A stretch of DNA of 64,000 bases from an uncultured Celeribacter sp. (GTDB lineage: Bacteria; Pseudomonadota; Alphaproteobacteria; Rhodobacterales; Rhodobacteraceae). The first letter of the stretch is position 1. The number at the start of each line of letters is the position of its first letter. Below the pieces are notes generated by a model, which was given only the letters and a program-made list of their open reading frames with translations, searched no databases and was not told where the DNA came from. Where the stretch lies: contig NZ_OY780935.1 of assembly GCF_963675965.1 (NCBI RefSeq), positions 876,001 through 940,000 of the forward strand. Reading direction: 5' to 3'. Below are positions 16,705 through 25,119 of the stretch, piece by piece. Both the position numbers and the translations under genes were made by a program.

Positions 16705-17838
16705 TCAGTATTTCGCGCGTTTCGAGAATTCAGTTTCGCCGCCTTCGGCAAGGATTTTGGCCTGTTCGATCCAGCCATCGCGTTCCACCCGGCCTTTGAA
16801 CCGCAGGTTTTCGTCAACCCATGCGATTTCTTCGGCGGTCCAGTTAGCGATCTGGTCAAAGTGCCAGAACCCAAGTTCGTTCAGCGTCAGTTCAAGCTTC
16901 GGCCCAACGCCCTTGAGCTTTTTCAGGTCATCCGCGCCGGTTTCACGTGGCGCGTCCAAAGTGGCGGGCTTTTGGGAGGCAACCGGGGCTTCCTGCTTTG
17001 TGGCGCCATCGGCGGCAACCGGGGCATCAGCAGCCGGTTTCGGCTCTGCCTTCTTCGCGTCGGCGGCTTGCTGCACGGCGGATTTGGCCGGGGCTTCAGG
17101 CTTCGGCGGGGTCGCTTTGCTGCGCGCGCCCTTGTCGATCCAGGGCGTCAAAAGCGGCACTTCGGTGCCATCGATGCGCTTGAGCGTATCGCCCACATCC
17201 ACCGCACGCTGCACAGAACCGTTATACTGCGCGCCCGTGCCCTTATGTTCGGCCAGAACCACGGGACCACCCGCAGGCTCAGAAGAATAGCGGCCCTGTT
17301 GCGAACCGGGCACCGGCACAGTGCCAGCGGCCATGTCATCCAGCAGCTTCGAGAAGTTTTCGGCGGTCAGATCTTCGTAATAGTCTTTGCCGATCTGTGC
17401 CATCGGTGCGTTGGCACAGGCGCCGAGGCATTCGACCTCTTCCCAGGAGAATTTGCCGTCAGCCGACAGTGTGTGCGGCGTCGGGGCAATCTTTTCTTTG
17501 CAGATCGCAATGAGATCGCCGGAGCCGCAGATCATGCAGGTCGTGGTGCCGCAGATCTGGATATGGGCCACCGAGCCCACCGGCTGCAGCTGGAACATGA
17601 AATAGAAGGTCGCGACCTCAAGCGCGCGGATGTAGGGCATGCCCAGCATATCCGCGACATATTCCAGCGCCGGTTTGGTCAGCCAGCCGGTCTGTTCCTG
17701 CGCCCGCCACAACAGCGGGATCACCGCGGACTGCTGACGGCCTTCCGGGTATTTTGCAATCTGGCCCTTGGCCCAGGCAAGGTTTGCCTCGGTGAACTCA
17801 AAGCTCTCGGGCTGCTCATGATAAAGACGGCGAAGCAT
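16705..17838 (-). CDS. nuoE: NADH-quinone oxidoreductase subunit E with long C-terminal extension
   Basis: 24-kDa-type subunit of complex I holding the 2Fe-2S cluster N1a. Residues 1 to about 170 are the thioredoxin-like core, with ligands in ICGTTTCMICGS and VECLGACANAPM. Beyond the usual length there is an Ala/Pro/Lys-rich linker and, from about residue 298 to 370, a helix-hairpin-helix-type module identical in plan to that of the next gene. At 377 residues it is about twice the size of E. coli NuoE; such extended forms are, as I recall, common in Rhodobacteraceae. Its start shares one base with the nuoD stop. Confidence 0.96.
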   Translation of the reverse strand: MLRRLYHEQPESFEFTEANLAWAKGQIAKYPEGRQQSAVIPLLWRAQEQTGWLTKPALEYVADMLGMPYIRALEVATFYFMFQLQPVGSVAHIQICGTTTCMICGSGDLIAICKEKIAPTPHTLSADGKFSWEEVECLGACANAPMAQIGKDYYEDLTAENFSKLLDDMAAGTVPVPGSQQGRYSSEPAGGPVVLAEHKGTGAQYNGSVQRAVDVGDTLKRIDGTEVPLLTPWIDKGARSKATPPKPEAPAKSAVQQAADAKKAEPKPAADAPVAADGATKQEAPVASQKPATLDAPRETGADDLKKLKGVGPKLELTLNELGFWHFDQIANWTAEEIAWVDENLRFKGRVERDGWIEQAKILAEGGETEFSKRAKY

Positions 17839-19079
17839 CAGCGGTCGACCTCTCCAAAAACGATATCCATGGTGGCGATCAGCGCAGTGACGTCCGGCAG
17901 CAAGTGGCCCTTCGCGACGTGATCCATTGCCTGCAGGTGCAGATAGCCCGGCGCGCGCAGCTTGGCGCGGTAGGGTTTGTTTGTGCCGTCGGACACGAGA
18001 TACACCCCGAATTCGCCCTTCGGCGCTTCTACGCCTGCGTAAACCTCGCCTGCGGGCAGCTTGAAACCTTCGGTGTACAGTTTGAAGTGGTGGATGAGCG
18101 CCTCCATGGAGGTCTTCATATCGCCACGTTTGGGCGGGGTAAGCTTGCCACGGGCCAGCACATCGCCCTGATTTTCAGGCATACGCAGTTTGGCACAGGC
18201 CTGTTTGATGATCTTCGTGGCCTCATACATTTCCTGCATCCGCACGAGATAGCGATCATAGCAATCGCCCTTGGTGCCGACGGGGATCTGGAAGTCAAAC
18301 TCATCATAGCATTCATAGGGCTGGCTGCGACGCAGGTCCCAGGCCAGACCGGACCCGCGCACCATCACACCGGAAAAGCCCCATTCCTGGATTTCTTCTT
18401 CGGTGATCACACCGATATCCACGGTGCGCTGCTTGAAAATCCGGTTGTCGGTCAGCAGCTCGTGAATGTCGTCGAGTTTTTTGGGGAACTGGTCAGCCCA
18501 AGCGTCGATGTCGTCGATCAGATCCGGCGGCAGGTCCTGATGCACACCGCCCGGACGGAAGTAGGCAGAGTGCAGACGTGCACCACAGGCCCGTTCGTAG
18601 AAGATCATGAGCTTTTCACGCTCTTCAAAGCCCCAGAGCGGCGGCGTCAGCGCGCCAACGTCCATGGCGCCAGTGGTGACGTTCAGCAGGTGGTTCAGAA
18701 CCCGGCCGATTTCGGAATACAGCACGCGGATCAGCGAGGCGCGACGTGGGACTTCAACCCCGGCCAGCCGTTCGATGGCCAGACACCATGCATGTTCCTG
18801 GTTCATCGGCGCCACGTAGTCGAGGCGATCGAGATACGGCAGGTTCTGCAGGTAGGTGCGATTTTCCATCAGCTTTTCGGTGCCGCGATGCAGCAGGCCG
18901 ATGTGCGGGTCCGTACGTTCCACGACCTCACCGTCAAGCTCCAGCACCATCCGAAGCACGCCGTGCGCAGCCGGGTGTTGGGGACCGAAGTTGATGTTGA
19001 AGTTGCGGATCCGTTGTTCGCCGTTTTGGGCGTCCCGCGAGCCGTCATCATAGGTGTTTTGCCGGATGTCGCCGTCCAT
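17838..19079 (-). CDS. nuoD: NADH-quinone oxidoreductase subunit D
   Basis: 49-kDa-type subunit forming the quinone pocket next to cluster N2. The start is set at the ATG at 19079, which begins MDGDIRQNTYDDG and lies just after the sulfotransferase stop. The frame extends to 19109 but would then overlap that gene. The 413-residue product has the signature FNINFGPQHPAAHGVLR, EKLMENRTYLQNLPYLDRLDYV and the C-terminal ATMDIVFGEVDR typical of the family. No anomalies. Confidence 0.97.
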   Translation of the reverse strand: MDGDIRQNTYDDGSRDAQNGEQRIRNFNINFGPQHPAAHGVLRMVLELDGEVVERTDPHIGLLHRGTEKLMENRTYLQNLPYLDRLDYVAPMNQEHAWCLAIERLAGVEVPRRASLIRVLYSEIGRVLNHLLNVTTGAMDVGALTPPLWGFEEREKLMIFYERACGARLHSAYFRPGGVHQDLPPDLIDDIDAWADQFPKKLDDIHELLTDNRIFKQRTVDIGVITEEEIQEWGFSGVMVRGSGLAWDLRRSQPYECYDEFDFQIPVGTKGDCYDRYLVRMQEMYEATKIIKQACAKLRMPENQGDVLARGKLTPPKRGDMKTSMEALIHHFKLYTEGFKLPAGEVYAGVEAPKGEFGVYLVSDGTNKPYRAKLRAPGYLHLQAMDHVAKGHLLPDVTALIATMDIVFGEVDR

Positions 19080-19081
19080 TC

Positions 19082-19999
19082 TCAGATCCTCGCCATATTC
19101 GCCTGCCACCGTGCCGGGAGCGGGCCAAAGGTCTTTTCCACATAGGCATAATGGGGCGCGAGATAGTCATGCGCCGCCTGTTTCTGCCCATCGTTCATTT
19201 CGATCAGCGCGCCCTGATGCACGCGCTTTTCAAGCTCTGCCGGGACATAGTCAATCCCGAGAAACTTACACAAATCTTTCACGCCGGTCTCGGAGATCAG
19301 ATTTTCTGCAAAAGTGCAGTAAAGCTTTTCTTCCGGCACCGCGCGACGCAGCTTTTCGACGATGACCGGGTAATCGCCCCGTGCCGTGATATCGTCGTTT
19401 TCGCCGTGACGCATCGTACGGTTCAAAATCCGACGCGCCTTCTTGGTGATGTCTTCGCCAGCCTTCAACTGACGCTTGGCTATCATACGCACATGGCTCC
19501 AGAGACGGTCTACCGGGTCGCGCATGATGAACAGGACACGCACGTCCGGGCTCATTCTGGCGATTTCCGACAGACGCTCTTCGGACAAAAGCGCATACCC
19601 GGGGGTGACATCCCCGACCACACGCGCCTCGCCTGCATCTTTGCGCAGATAGGACAGATAGGCGTCGAAGTCGACCTGTCCTGAGGCCAGAAGGTCCAGA
19701 ATATCGGTCGCGTCAGAGACACGCTGTTCCAGCCATTCGCGGCGCTCAGAAAAATCCAGCGGCAGTGCCGCAAGACGTTCAAGATCGCGCGCCATGCCCG
19801 CACGCAGATTGTTGGCGACCCAGCCGAACCCAAGATCAAGCGCATCGAAATAATGCATTTCCTTGATCGCGCGCAGCGAAACCTGCGGATGCGACGACAG
19901 ATAGTCGTGAACCCAGGAGGTCCCCGCCTTCGTCGCACCAATGCAGATCAACACTGTGGGCTCTCGGGTCAAAACAATCTCACCCTTGCGTCTTTTCAT
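19082..19999 (-). CDS. Sulfotransferase-fold protein inserted between nuoC and nuoD
   Basis: A PAPS-dependent sulfotransferase by motif. The 5'-phosphosulfate loop ICIGATKAGTSWVHDYLSSH is near the N-terminus, the 3'-phosphate site FIMRDPVDRLWSHVRM near residue 150, and a C-terminal helix with YVEKTFGPLP closes the fold. It is about 305 residues long. The start is uncertain: ATG 19999 overlaps nuoC by 20 bases and has no good ribosome site, GTG 20023 overlaps by 44, and TTG 19972 has AAGGGTGAG in front. It ends three bases before the nuoD start. The acceptor is unknown and no other sulfation gene is nearby. Confidence 0.8.
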   Translation of the reverse strand: MKRRKGEIVLTREPTVLICIGATKAGTSWVHDYLSSHPQVSLRAIKEMHYFDALDLGFGWVANNLRAGMARDLERLAALPLDFSERREWLEQRVSDATDILDLLASGQVDFDAYLSYLRKDAGEARVVGDVTPGYALLSEERLSEIARMSPDVRVLFIMRDPVDRLWSHVRMIAKRQLKAGEDITKKARRILNRTMRHGENDDITARGDYPVIVEKLRRAVPEEKLYCTFAENLISETGVKDLCKFLGIDYVPAELEKRVHQGALIEMNDGQKQAAHDYLAPHYAYVEKTFGPLPARWQANMARI

Positions 20000-20588
20000 C
20001 ACCGGGCAGGATGTATTTGGCACCCTCCCACGGAGACAGGTTGTCGAACTGGCGGTATTCCTGAACCAGCTTCACCGGTTCATAGACCACGCGCTTGAGC
20101 TTTTCGTCGTAGCGCACTTCGGTGTAACCGGTGGTCGGGAAGTCCTTGCGCAACGGATAGCCACGGAACCCGTAGTCCGTCAGAATACGGCGCAAATCCG
20201 GGTGACCGCTGAAAATGATCCCGAACATGTCGAACACTTCGCGTTCGAACCAGTTGGCCGAGGGGTGCACGCTCACGATCGAGGCAATGCTTTCATCCTC
20301 ACGCACCGCGGTTTTGATACGGATACGCTGGTTCTGATACATCGACAGGAAGTGATAGACCACGTCGAACCGCTGTTCGCGTGCCGGATAGTCCACGGCC
20401 GTGATATCCACCAGCGAATTGAACTTGCAGGTGCTGTCAGTTTTCAGAAAGTCGATGAAATCGACGATCCCGGCAGCAGAGACCGTCACATTCAGCTCAC
20501 CAAAGGCCACTTCGACGGCGATGACGTCGTTCGGGCGCTTCAGCTCGATATGGGCACCGAGTTCCTTGAGGGATTCTTCGCTCATCAT
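19980..20588 (-). CDS. nuoC: NADH-quinone oxidoreductase subunit C
   Basis: 30-kDa-type peripheral subunit of complex I, 202 residues and separate from NuoD (not fused as in E. coli). The family signature is plain: WFEREVFDMFGIIFSGHPDL followed by RRILTDYGFRGYPLRKDFP. It has no cofactor of its own. Eight bases separate it from nuoB. Its 3' end overlaps the possible starts of the sulfotransferase gene. Confidence 0.97.
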   Translation of the reverse strand: MMSEESLKELGAHIELKRPNDVIAVEVAFGELNVTVSAAGIVDFIDFLKTDSTCKFNSLVDITAVDYPAREQRFDVVYHFLSMYQNQRIRIKTAVREDESIASIVSVHPSANWFEREVFDMFGIIFSGHPDLRRILTDYGFRGYPLRKDFPTTGYTEVRYDEKLKRVVYEPVKLVQEYRQFDNLSPWEGAKYILPGDEKTQG

Positions 20589-20596
20589 CGGTCTCC

Positions 20597-21130
20597 TTAG
20601 CGGGCAATCGTGCCGGTGCGGCGGATTTTGCGGGACAGCTGCAGGATGCCATACATCAGCGCCTCTGCGGTCGGCGGGCAGCCGGGCACATAGACGTCGA
20701 CCGGCACGACGCGATCACAGCCGCGCACAACCGAATAGCTGTAGTGATAATATCCGCCACCGTTGGCACAGGACCCCATAGAGATCACATAGCGCGGTTC
20801 GGGCATCTGATCGTAAACCTTGCGCAGCGCCGGCGCCATTTTGTTGGTCAGCGTGCCAGCCACGATCATCAGGTCGGACTGACGCGGAGAGGCCCGCGGC
20901 GCGGTCCCGAAACGTTCAAGGTCATAGCGCGGCATCGACAGCTGCATCATTTCAACGGCGCAGCAGGCCAGACCAAAGGTCATCCAGTGCAACGACCCGG
21001 TCCGGGCCCAGTTGATGATGTCTTCGGTCGAGGTCAGCAGGAAGCCTTTGTCCTGCAGTTCCTTGTTGAGCACCTGCGTGCTGTTATCTTTATCGACACC
21101 AGCGGTGTTGGCAGAGGTCATCACGCCCAT
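20597..21130 (-). CDS. nuoB: NADH-quinone oxidoreductase subunit B
   Basis: Carries cluster N2, the electron donor to quinone. The four ligands are seen in GLACCAVEMM, GSCANGGG and GCPPTAEAL. Three in-frame starts exist: 21151, 21130 and 21121. ATG 21130 is preferred because AAAGGGG lies seven bases upstream, giving 177 residues (MGVMTSANTAG). ATG 21121, fused to the nuoA stop as TGATG, is a reasonable alternative. ASPRQSDLMIVAGTLTNKM is the conserved core. Confidence 0.97.
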   Translation of the reverse strand: MGVMTSANTAGVDKDNSTQVLNKELQDKGFLLTSTEDIINWARTGSLHWMTFGLACCAVEMMQLSMPRYDLERFGTAPRASPRQSDLMIVAGTLTNKMAPALRKVYDQMPEPRYVISMGSCANGGGYYHYSYSVVRGCDRVVPVDVYVPGCPPTAEALMYGILQLSRKIRRTGTIAR

Positions 21131-21486
21131 TCCAGCGCCCCTTTCTTCCATTCATAGGCAAAGCCCACGGTCAGAACGCCCAGGAACACCATCATGGACC
21201 AGAAACCGGTCATGCTCAGATCCTTAAAGGCCACGGCCCAAGGGAAGAGGAATGCGATTTCGAGATCGAAGATGATGAACAAGATCGACACGAGGTAGAA
21301 CCGCACGTCGAACTTCATTCGCGCGTCGTCGAAGGCGTTAAAGCCACATTCGTAAGCCGAGACCTTTTCCGGGTCTGGATTACGGACTGCGAGAATGAGG
21401 GCAGCGAAGATGAACACGAGGCCCAGCGCGATGGCGAGGCCGAGGAAAATGACGATGGGGAGATATTCCCGAAGCAAGTCTTCCAC
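21121..21486 (-). CDS. nuoA: NADH-quinone oxidoreductase subunit A
   Basis: Three-helix membrane subunit (ND3 homologue), first gene of the operon. The start is a GTG at 21486, chosen because AAGGAG stands six bases before it and the product then begins MEDLLREYLPIVIF, with 121 residues in all. The open frame continues to 21675 without homologous character. Conserved blocks are KVSAYECGFNAFDDARMKFDVRFY and FIIFDLEIAFLFPWA. Confidence 0.96.
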   Translation of the reverse strand: MEDLLREYLPIVIFLGLAIALGLVFIFAALILAVRNPDPEKVSAYECGFNAFDDARMKFDVRFYLVSILFIIFDLEIAFLFPWAVAFKDLSMTGFWSMMVFLGVLTVGFAYEWKKGALEWA

Positions 21487-21550
21487 GAGCGGCTCCTTGT
21501 GTGGCGCCCGGCGGATTATCTGCGAGCGCGCTGCTTTGCTAGCTTGGTGT

Positions 21551-21579
21551 GGTTTAGCCCTCCACGACAAGGTGGTCAA
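21551..21579 (-). promoter_or_regulatory. Candidate nuo operon promoter
   Basis: On the minus strand TTGACC (21574-21579) and TAAACC (21551-21556) are separated by 17 bases, a reasonable sigma70-type pair. The nuoA GTG lies about 58 bases after the expected transcription start. The -35 box fits well and the -10 box only partly. The rest of the 21487-21748 gap holds an A/T-richer block at 21608-21633 and no gene that I can see. Confidence 0.4.
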
Positions 21580-21748
21580 CCAAACGGAGGGGCAGAAAGC
21601 CCTTGGAATTTTGGAAACTGCAAAGTTTTTTTGCACCGCAACGCCCCTTTGCAGCGACGCACCGGATTGCGGCATGGAGCTTTCGATTCGCGGCCAATTG
21701 CCTGAGTTTTTCTATCAGGAACTAGAGACGTCGCGGTGCACGCCCGCC

Positions 21749-22945
21749 TCACCCGGCCCCGCGAACAACCTCTTCGCAAATGATTTTTGCAAGCAGGTCA
21801 CAGTCTTCCAAGGTGAAAGTCAGCGGCAGACGCAGATCCATGATTGCGCGCAACACCCGGTCGCTGTCGGGCAGACTTTGCGGCTCGGCATAGCGCCAGC
21901 TGTCATAGCGCGAGGTGAAGGCCACAGGCTCCGGCGCGCCAAACCATTTCAGTTCGACACCGCGTGCCTGACATCGCGCCACAACCGCTTCGATCTCAGC
22001 ATCGCTCCAATCCAGCAACAGAAACTGAAAGGAAGACCCCACATAATGTTCTGCCTGAGGACGCGGGATCAGCGTCAGCCCCGCCACCCCCTGTAGCCCG
22101 GCCTCAATACGCCGATAGCGTGCGTTCCATTTGTCCACTTGTTCAGGTAGGTGGCGCAATTGCACCCGCAGGATCGCGGCGCGCAGATGATCCATCCGCC
22201 CCGATACATTGGGCGTGTCGTATTTGATCGTTGCAAACACTTCGGGATCCGGCCCTGCCCCATGCTTGCCGTAGAGCATATAAGAGCCCGACAACATGAT
22301 CGCCCGCGCGGCAACCTCGGCATCATCGGTGATCAGAAAGCCGCCCTCGCCGGAATTGATATGCTTATAGGTCTGGGTCGAATAGCAGCCGATCACCCCG
22401 TGGCACCCGGATGGCACACCATTCCAGGACGCCCCCATGGTATGGGCGCAATCCTCAATCACCGCGACCCCTGCCCCATTGCAGATGTACATCAGCGCAT
22501 CCATGTCGACGATATGCCCGCGCATATGCGACAGCATCAGAATGCGGGCTCCGCTTTCGGCAATCTTCACCTGTAAATCGTCCAGATCGATCACCAGCCC
22601 GTCACTCACCCCCACAAAAACCGGACGTGCCCCAAGCGAGGCAATCGCCCCCGGCACCGGCGCCAGCGTGAAGGCATTGGTCAGAACCGGATCCCCGGGT
22701 TGCACGCCCAGCGCGCGCAGGGCACAGCCCAGAGCATAGCCCCCGGACGCCACCGCCAATGCGTATTTGGCACCGGTAAAGGCCGCGAATTCCTGTTCCA
22801 GCAGGGCGACCTCACCGGGTTCGCCCGGCAAAGTGTTGTAGCGATGCAGCCGACCCGAGCGCATCACCTCAATGGCCTTCTCGATCGCCTCTTCGGGGAT
22901 TGGCTCCTGCTGGGTGAAGTTGCCGGTGAAGATTTCCTGGCTCAT
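21749..22945 (-). CDS. DegT/DnrJ/EryC1/StrS-family PLP-dependent aminotransferase
   Basis: A 398-residue aminotransferase-fold protein of the family that normally makes amino-sugars. The PLP pattern is intact: VIEDCAHTMGASWNG, and the Schiff-base lysine in TQTYKHINSGEGGFLI. No sugar-nucleotide genes surround it. Its ATG overlaps the stop of the phosphoglycolate phosphatase gene by four bases, so the two form an operon. A conventional cell-surface sugar role is possible, but the substrate cannot be told from sequence. Confidence 0.88.
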   Translation of the reverse strand: MSQEIFTGNFTQQEPIPEEAIEKAIEVMRSGRLHRYNTLPGEPGEVALLEQEFAAFTGAKYALAVASGGYALGCALRALGVQPGDPVLTNAFTLAPVPGAIASLGARPVFVGVSDGLVIDLDDLQVKIAESGARILMLSHMRGHIVDMDALMYICNGAGVAVIEDCAHTMGASWNGVPSGCHGVIGCYSTQTYKHINSGEGGFLITDDAEVAARAIMLSGSYMLYGKHGAGPDPEVFATIKYDTPNVSGRMDHLRAAILRVQLRHLPEQVDKWNARYRRIEAGLQGVAGLTLIPRPQAEHYVGSSFQFLLLDWSDAEIEAVVARCQARGVELKWFGAPEPVAFTSRYDSWRYAEPQSLPDSDRVLRAIMDLRLPLTFTLEDCDLLAKIICEEVVRGAG

Positions 22946-23607
22946 CCGATCAGTTCCCGTGTCAGATCCGGCAGCTCCGCATAGCTGTGCAACAGCGCCT
23001 CGGGAGACAGCTTTGCCACCTTCTCCCCGTCCGGACCAAAGGTCACCAGCACACAGGGCACCGAAGCCGCCCGCGCGGTTTCGCGGTCGGTCTCCGTGTC
23101 ACCGACAAGAAAGCTCTGCGCGACCACGCCACCGGCCTCTTCAACGGCAGCAACATAGGGCCTTGCGTCGGGCTTGCGCACCGGCAACGTGTCTGCGCCG
23201 ATCATCGACCCGAACAGGTCGCGGATCCCCAGATTGGTCAACAGACGATCTGCCAGACCTTCAGGCTTATTGGTACAGACCCCCACGGCATAGCCGCCGC
23301 TGCGCAGCGCCTCAACGGCCTCGACCGCACCGGGATAAAGCACAGTATGCACATCGATCGCCTCCGCATAGGCGTCCAGAAGCGGCTGATAGTAGGACAT
23401 GACATCCGCCTCGCCATAGCCGGGACGGACCCGCGAAAACCCGAGCGACAACATGGCGCGCGCGCCGCGAAAGGCGGTATGCGCATCTTTCACGGGGTCC
23501 AGCACCGCCCCATATCCCATTGTTCGAAAACAACTGTTGGCCGCTGCGATCAAATCGGCAGAGGTGTCCGCCAGCGTCCCATCCAGATCGAAAATCACTG
23601 TCCGCAT
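22942..23607 (-). CDS. gph: HAD-family phosphatase, phosphoglycolate phosphatase type
   Basis: A 221-residue HAD hydrolase. Motif I FDLDGTLADT, the motif III lysine region in LPVRKPDARPY and motif IV FLVGDTETDRETA are all intact, and the cap-domain layout fits phosphoglycolate phosphatase (2-phosphoglycolate to glycolate). The ATG at 23607 has GGGAGAGG six bases upstream; an upstream in-frame start at 23634 is less well supported. It is the first gene of a two-gene operon with the DegT-type aminotransferase and is divergent from glmU. Other small phosphate esters are possible substrates. Confidence 0.85.
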   Translation of the reverse strand: MRTVIFDLDGTLADTSADLIAAANSCFRTMGYGAVLDPVKDAHTAFRGARAMLSLGFSRVRPGYGEADVMSYYQPLLDAYAEAIDVHTVLYPGAVEAVEALRSGGYAVGVCTNKPEGLADRLLTNLGIRDLFGSMIGADTLPVRKPDARPYVAAVEEAGGVVAQSFLVGDTETDRETARAASVPCVLVTFGPDGEKVAKLSPEALLHSYAELPDLTRELIG

Positions 23608-23695
23608 TCGCTGCCTCTCCCTGCAGATCCGCAACCTTTGGCAAACTGTCGCCCATGGCTGTAATCTGCAGTCAAAATAAGTGAAGACCCGCCTC

Positions 23696-23723
23696 TTGCG
23701 GCCTTTCCTGACATGGGTAAAAC
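23696..23723 (+). promoter_or_regulatory. Candidate glmU-glmS promoter
   Basis: TTGCGG (23696-23701) and TAAAAC (23718-23723) stand 16 bases apart, about 40 bases before the glmU ATG, in the divergent gap between gph and glmU. The -35 box is of the TTGC type seen in many alphaproteobacterial promoters. Judged by eye only. Confidence 0.35.
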
Positions 23724-23762
23724 GGCAAGAGCATAAAGAAAAGAGCAGAACGGACAGAACCT

Positions 23763-25118
23763 ATGGCCACAGCCCTCATCCTCCTTGCCGCCGGACAAGG
23801 CACCCGCATGAATTCGGATCTGCCGAAGGTGCTTCATGAAATCGGCAACGCGCCGATGTTCGCCCACGCGCTGGCCGCCGGGGCAACCGTGGCCCCGGAG
23901 CGGACGGTTCTGGTCGTGGGCCATGGTGGCGATCAGGTGGAAAAGGTGGCAAGCGCGCTGGATGACACGATCCAGATCGCCCGCCAGACCGAACAGCTTG
24001 GCACCGCCCATGCCGTGCTGCAGGCAAAGCCCGCGCTGAGCGATTTTGACGGAGATGCCTTCGTTCTTTACGGCGACACCCCCTTTATCACCGGTGAGAC
24101 ACTGGAACGCATGGCAGCTGCACGCGCCAGCCATGATGTCGTCATTCTGGGCTTTGAAGCCATGGAGCCGGGCCGCTATGGGCGGCTGATCATGGAAGGC
24201 GACCGCCTGTCGCGCATCGTCGAATACAAAGACGCCTCCGAGACCGAACGCGCCGTGAGCTTTTGCAACTCCGGTGTCGTCTGCGCCAAGGCCAGCCTGT
24301 TATTTGACCTGATCGACAAGGTCGGCAACGACAATGCGTCGGGCGAATACTATCTGACCGACATCGTGGAGCTGGCCTGGGCCAATGGCCACAGCGCCAC
24401 GGCCATCGCCTGCGATGAAACCGAAACACTGGGCGTGAACACCCGCGCAGAACTGGCCCACGCCGAAGCGCTGTTTCAGACAGGAAAACGCGCCGAGGCG
24501 CTTGAAAACGGCGTCACGCTCGTGGCGCCGGAGACCGTCTTTTTCTCGCTCGACACTTTCGTGGGTCGCGACGCCATCGTGGAACCAAATGTGATCTTCG
24601 GCCCGGGTGTCACGGTCGAAAGCGGCACCCGCATTCGCGCGTTTTCCCATTTCGAAGGCTGCCATGTTTCCATGGGATCGACCGTCGGCCCCTTTGCCCG
24701 TCTGCGCCCGGGGGCAGAGCTGTCCAACAACGCCCACGTCGGCAACTTCGTGGAAATCAAGAACGCCCAGATCGGTGAAGGCACCAAGGTCAATCACCTG
24801 ACATACATTGGCGATGCCGAGATCGGCGACGGGACCAATGTCGGCGCGGGCACCATCACCTGCAATTACGACGGTGTGTTCAAACATCGCACCACCGTCG
24901 GGCGCAACGCCTTCATCGGCTCCAACACCATGCTGGTCGCGCCGGTGAGCGTCGGCGATGAGGCGATGACCGCTTCCGGTTCGGTGATCACCTCGGATGT
25001 GGACGCCGGCGCGCTGGCGCTTGGACGCGCGAAACAGGTCAACAAGCCGATGCTCGCAGTGCGGATGTTTGCGAAATTGAAAGCCCAGAAAGCGGCGAAA
25101 GCAAAAAAGGAACATTGA
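23763..25118 (+). CDS. glmU: Bifunctional N-acetylglucosamine-1-phosphate uridyltransferase / glucosamine-1-phosphate acetyltransferase
   Basis: Makes UDP-GlcNAc from glucosamine-1-phosphate, acetyl-CoA and UTP. The N-terminal pyrophosphorylase half carries LLAAGQGTRMNSDLPKVLH and FVLYGDTPFI. From about residue 245 a left-handed beta-helix of hexapeptide repeats follows, with RLRPGAELSNNAHVGNFVEI and the catalytic region GAGTITCNYDGVFKH. The 451-residue length is normal. It is one base from glmS, forming a two-gene operon for amino-sugar precursor supply. Confidence 0.97.
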   Translation: MATALILLAAGQGTRMNSDLPKVLHEIGNAPMFAHALAAGATVAPERTVLVVGHGGDQVEKVASALDDTIQIARQTEQLGTAHAVLQAKPALSDFDGDAFVLYGDTPFITGETLERMAAARASHDVVILGFEAMEPGRYGRLIMEGDRLSRIVEYKDASETERAVSFCNSGVVCAKASLLFDLIDKVGNDNASGEYYLTDIVELAWANGHSATAIACDETETLGVNTRAELAHAEALFQTGKRAEALENGVTLVAPETVFFSLDTFVGRDAIVEPNVIFGPGVTVESGTRIRAFSHFEGCHVSMGSTVGPFARLRPGAELSNNAHVGNFVEIKNAQIGEGTKVNHLTYIGDAEIGDGTNVGAGTITCNYDGVFKHRTTVGRNAFIGSNTMLVAPVSVGDEAMTASGSVITSDVDAGALALGRAKQVNKPMLAVRMFAKLKAQKAAKAKKEH

Positions 25119-25119
25119 A

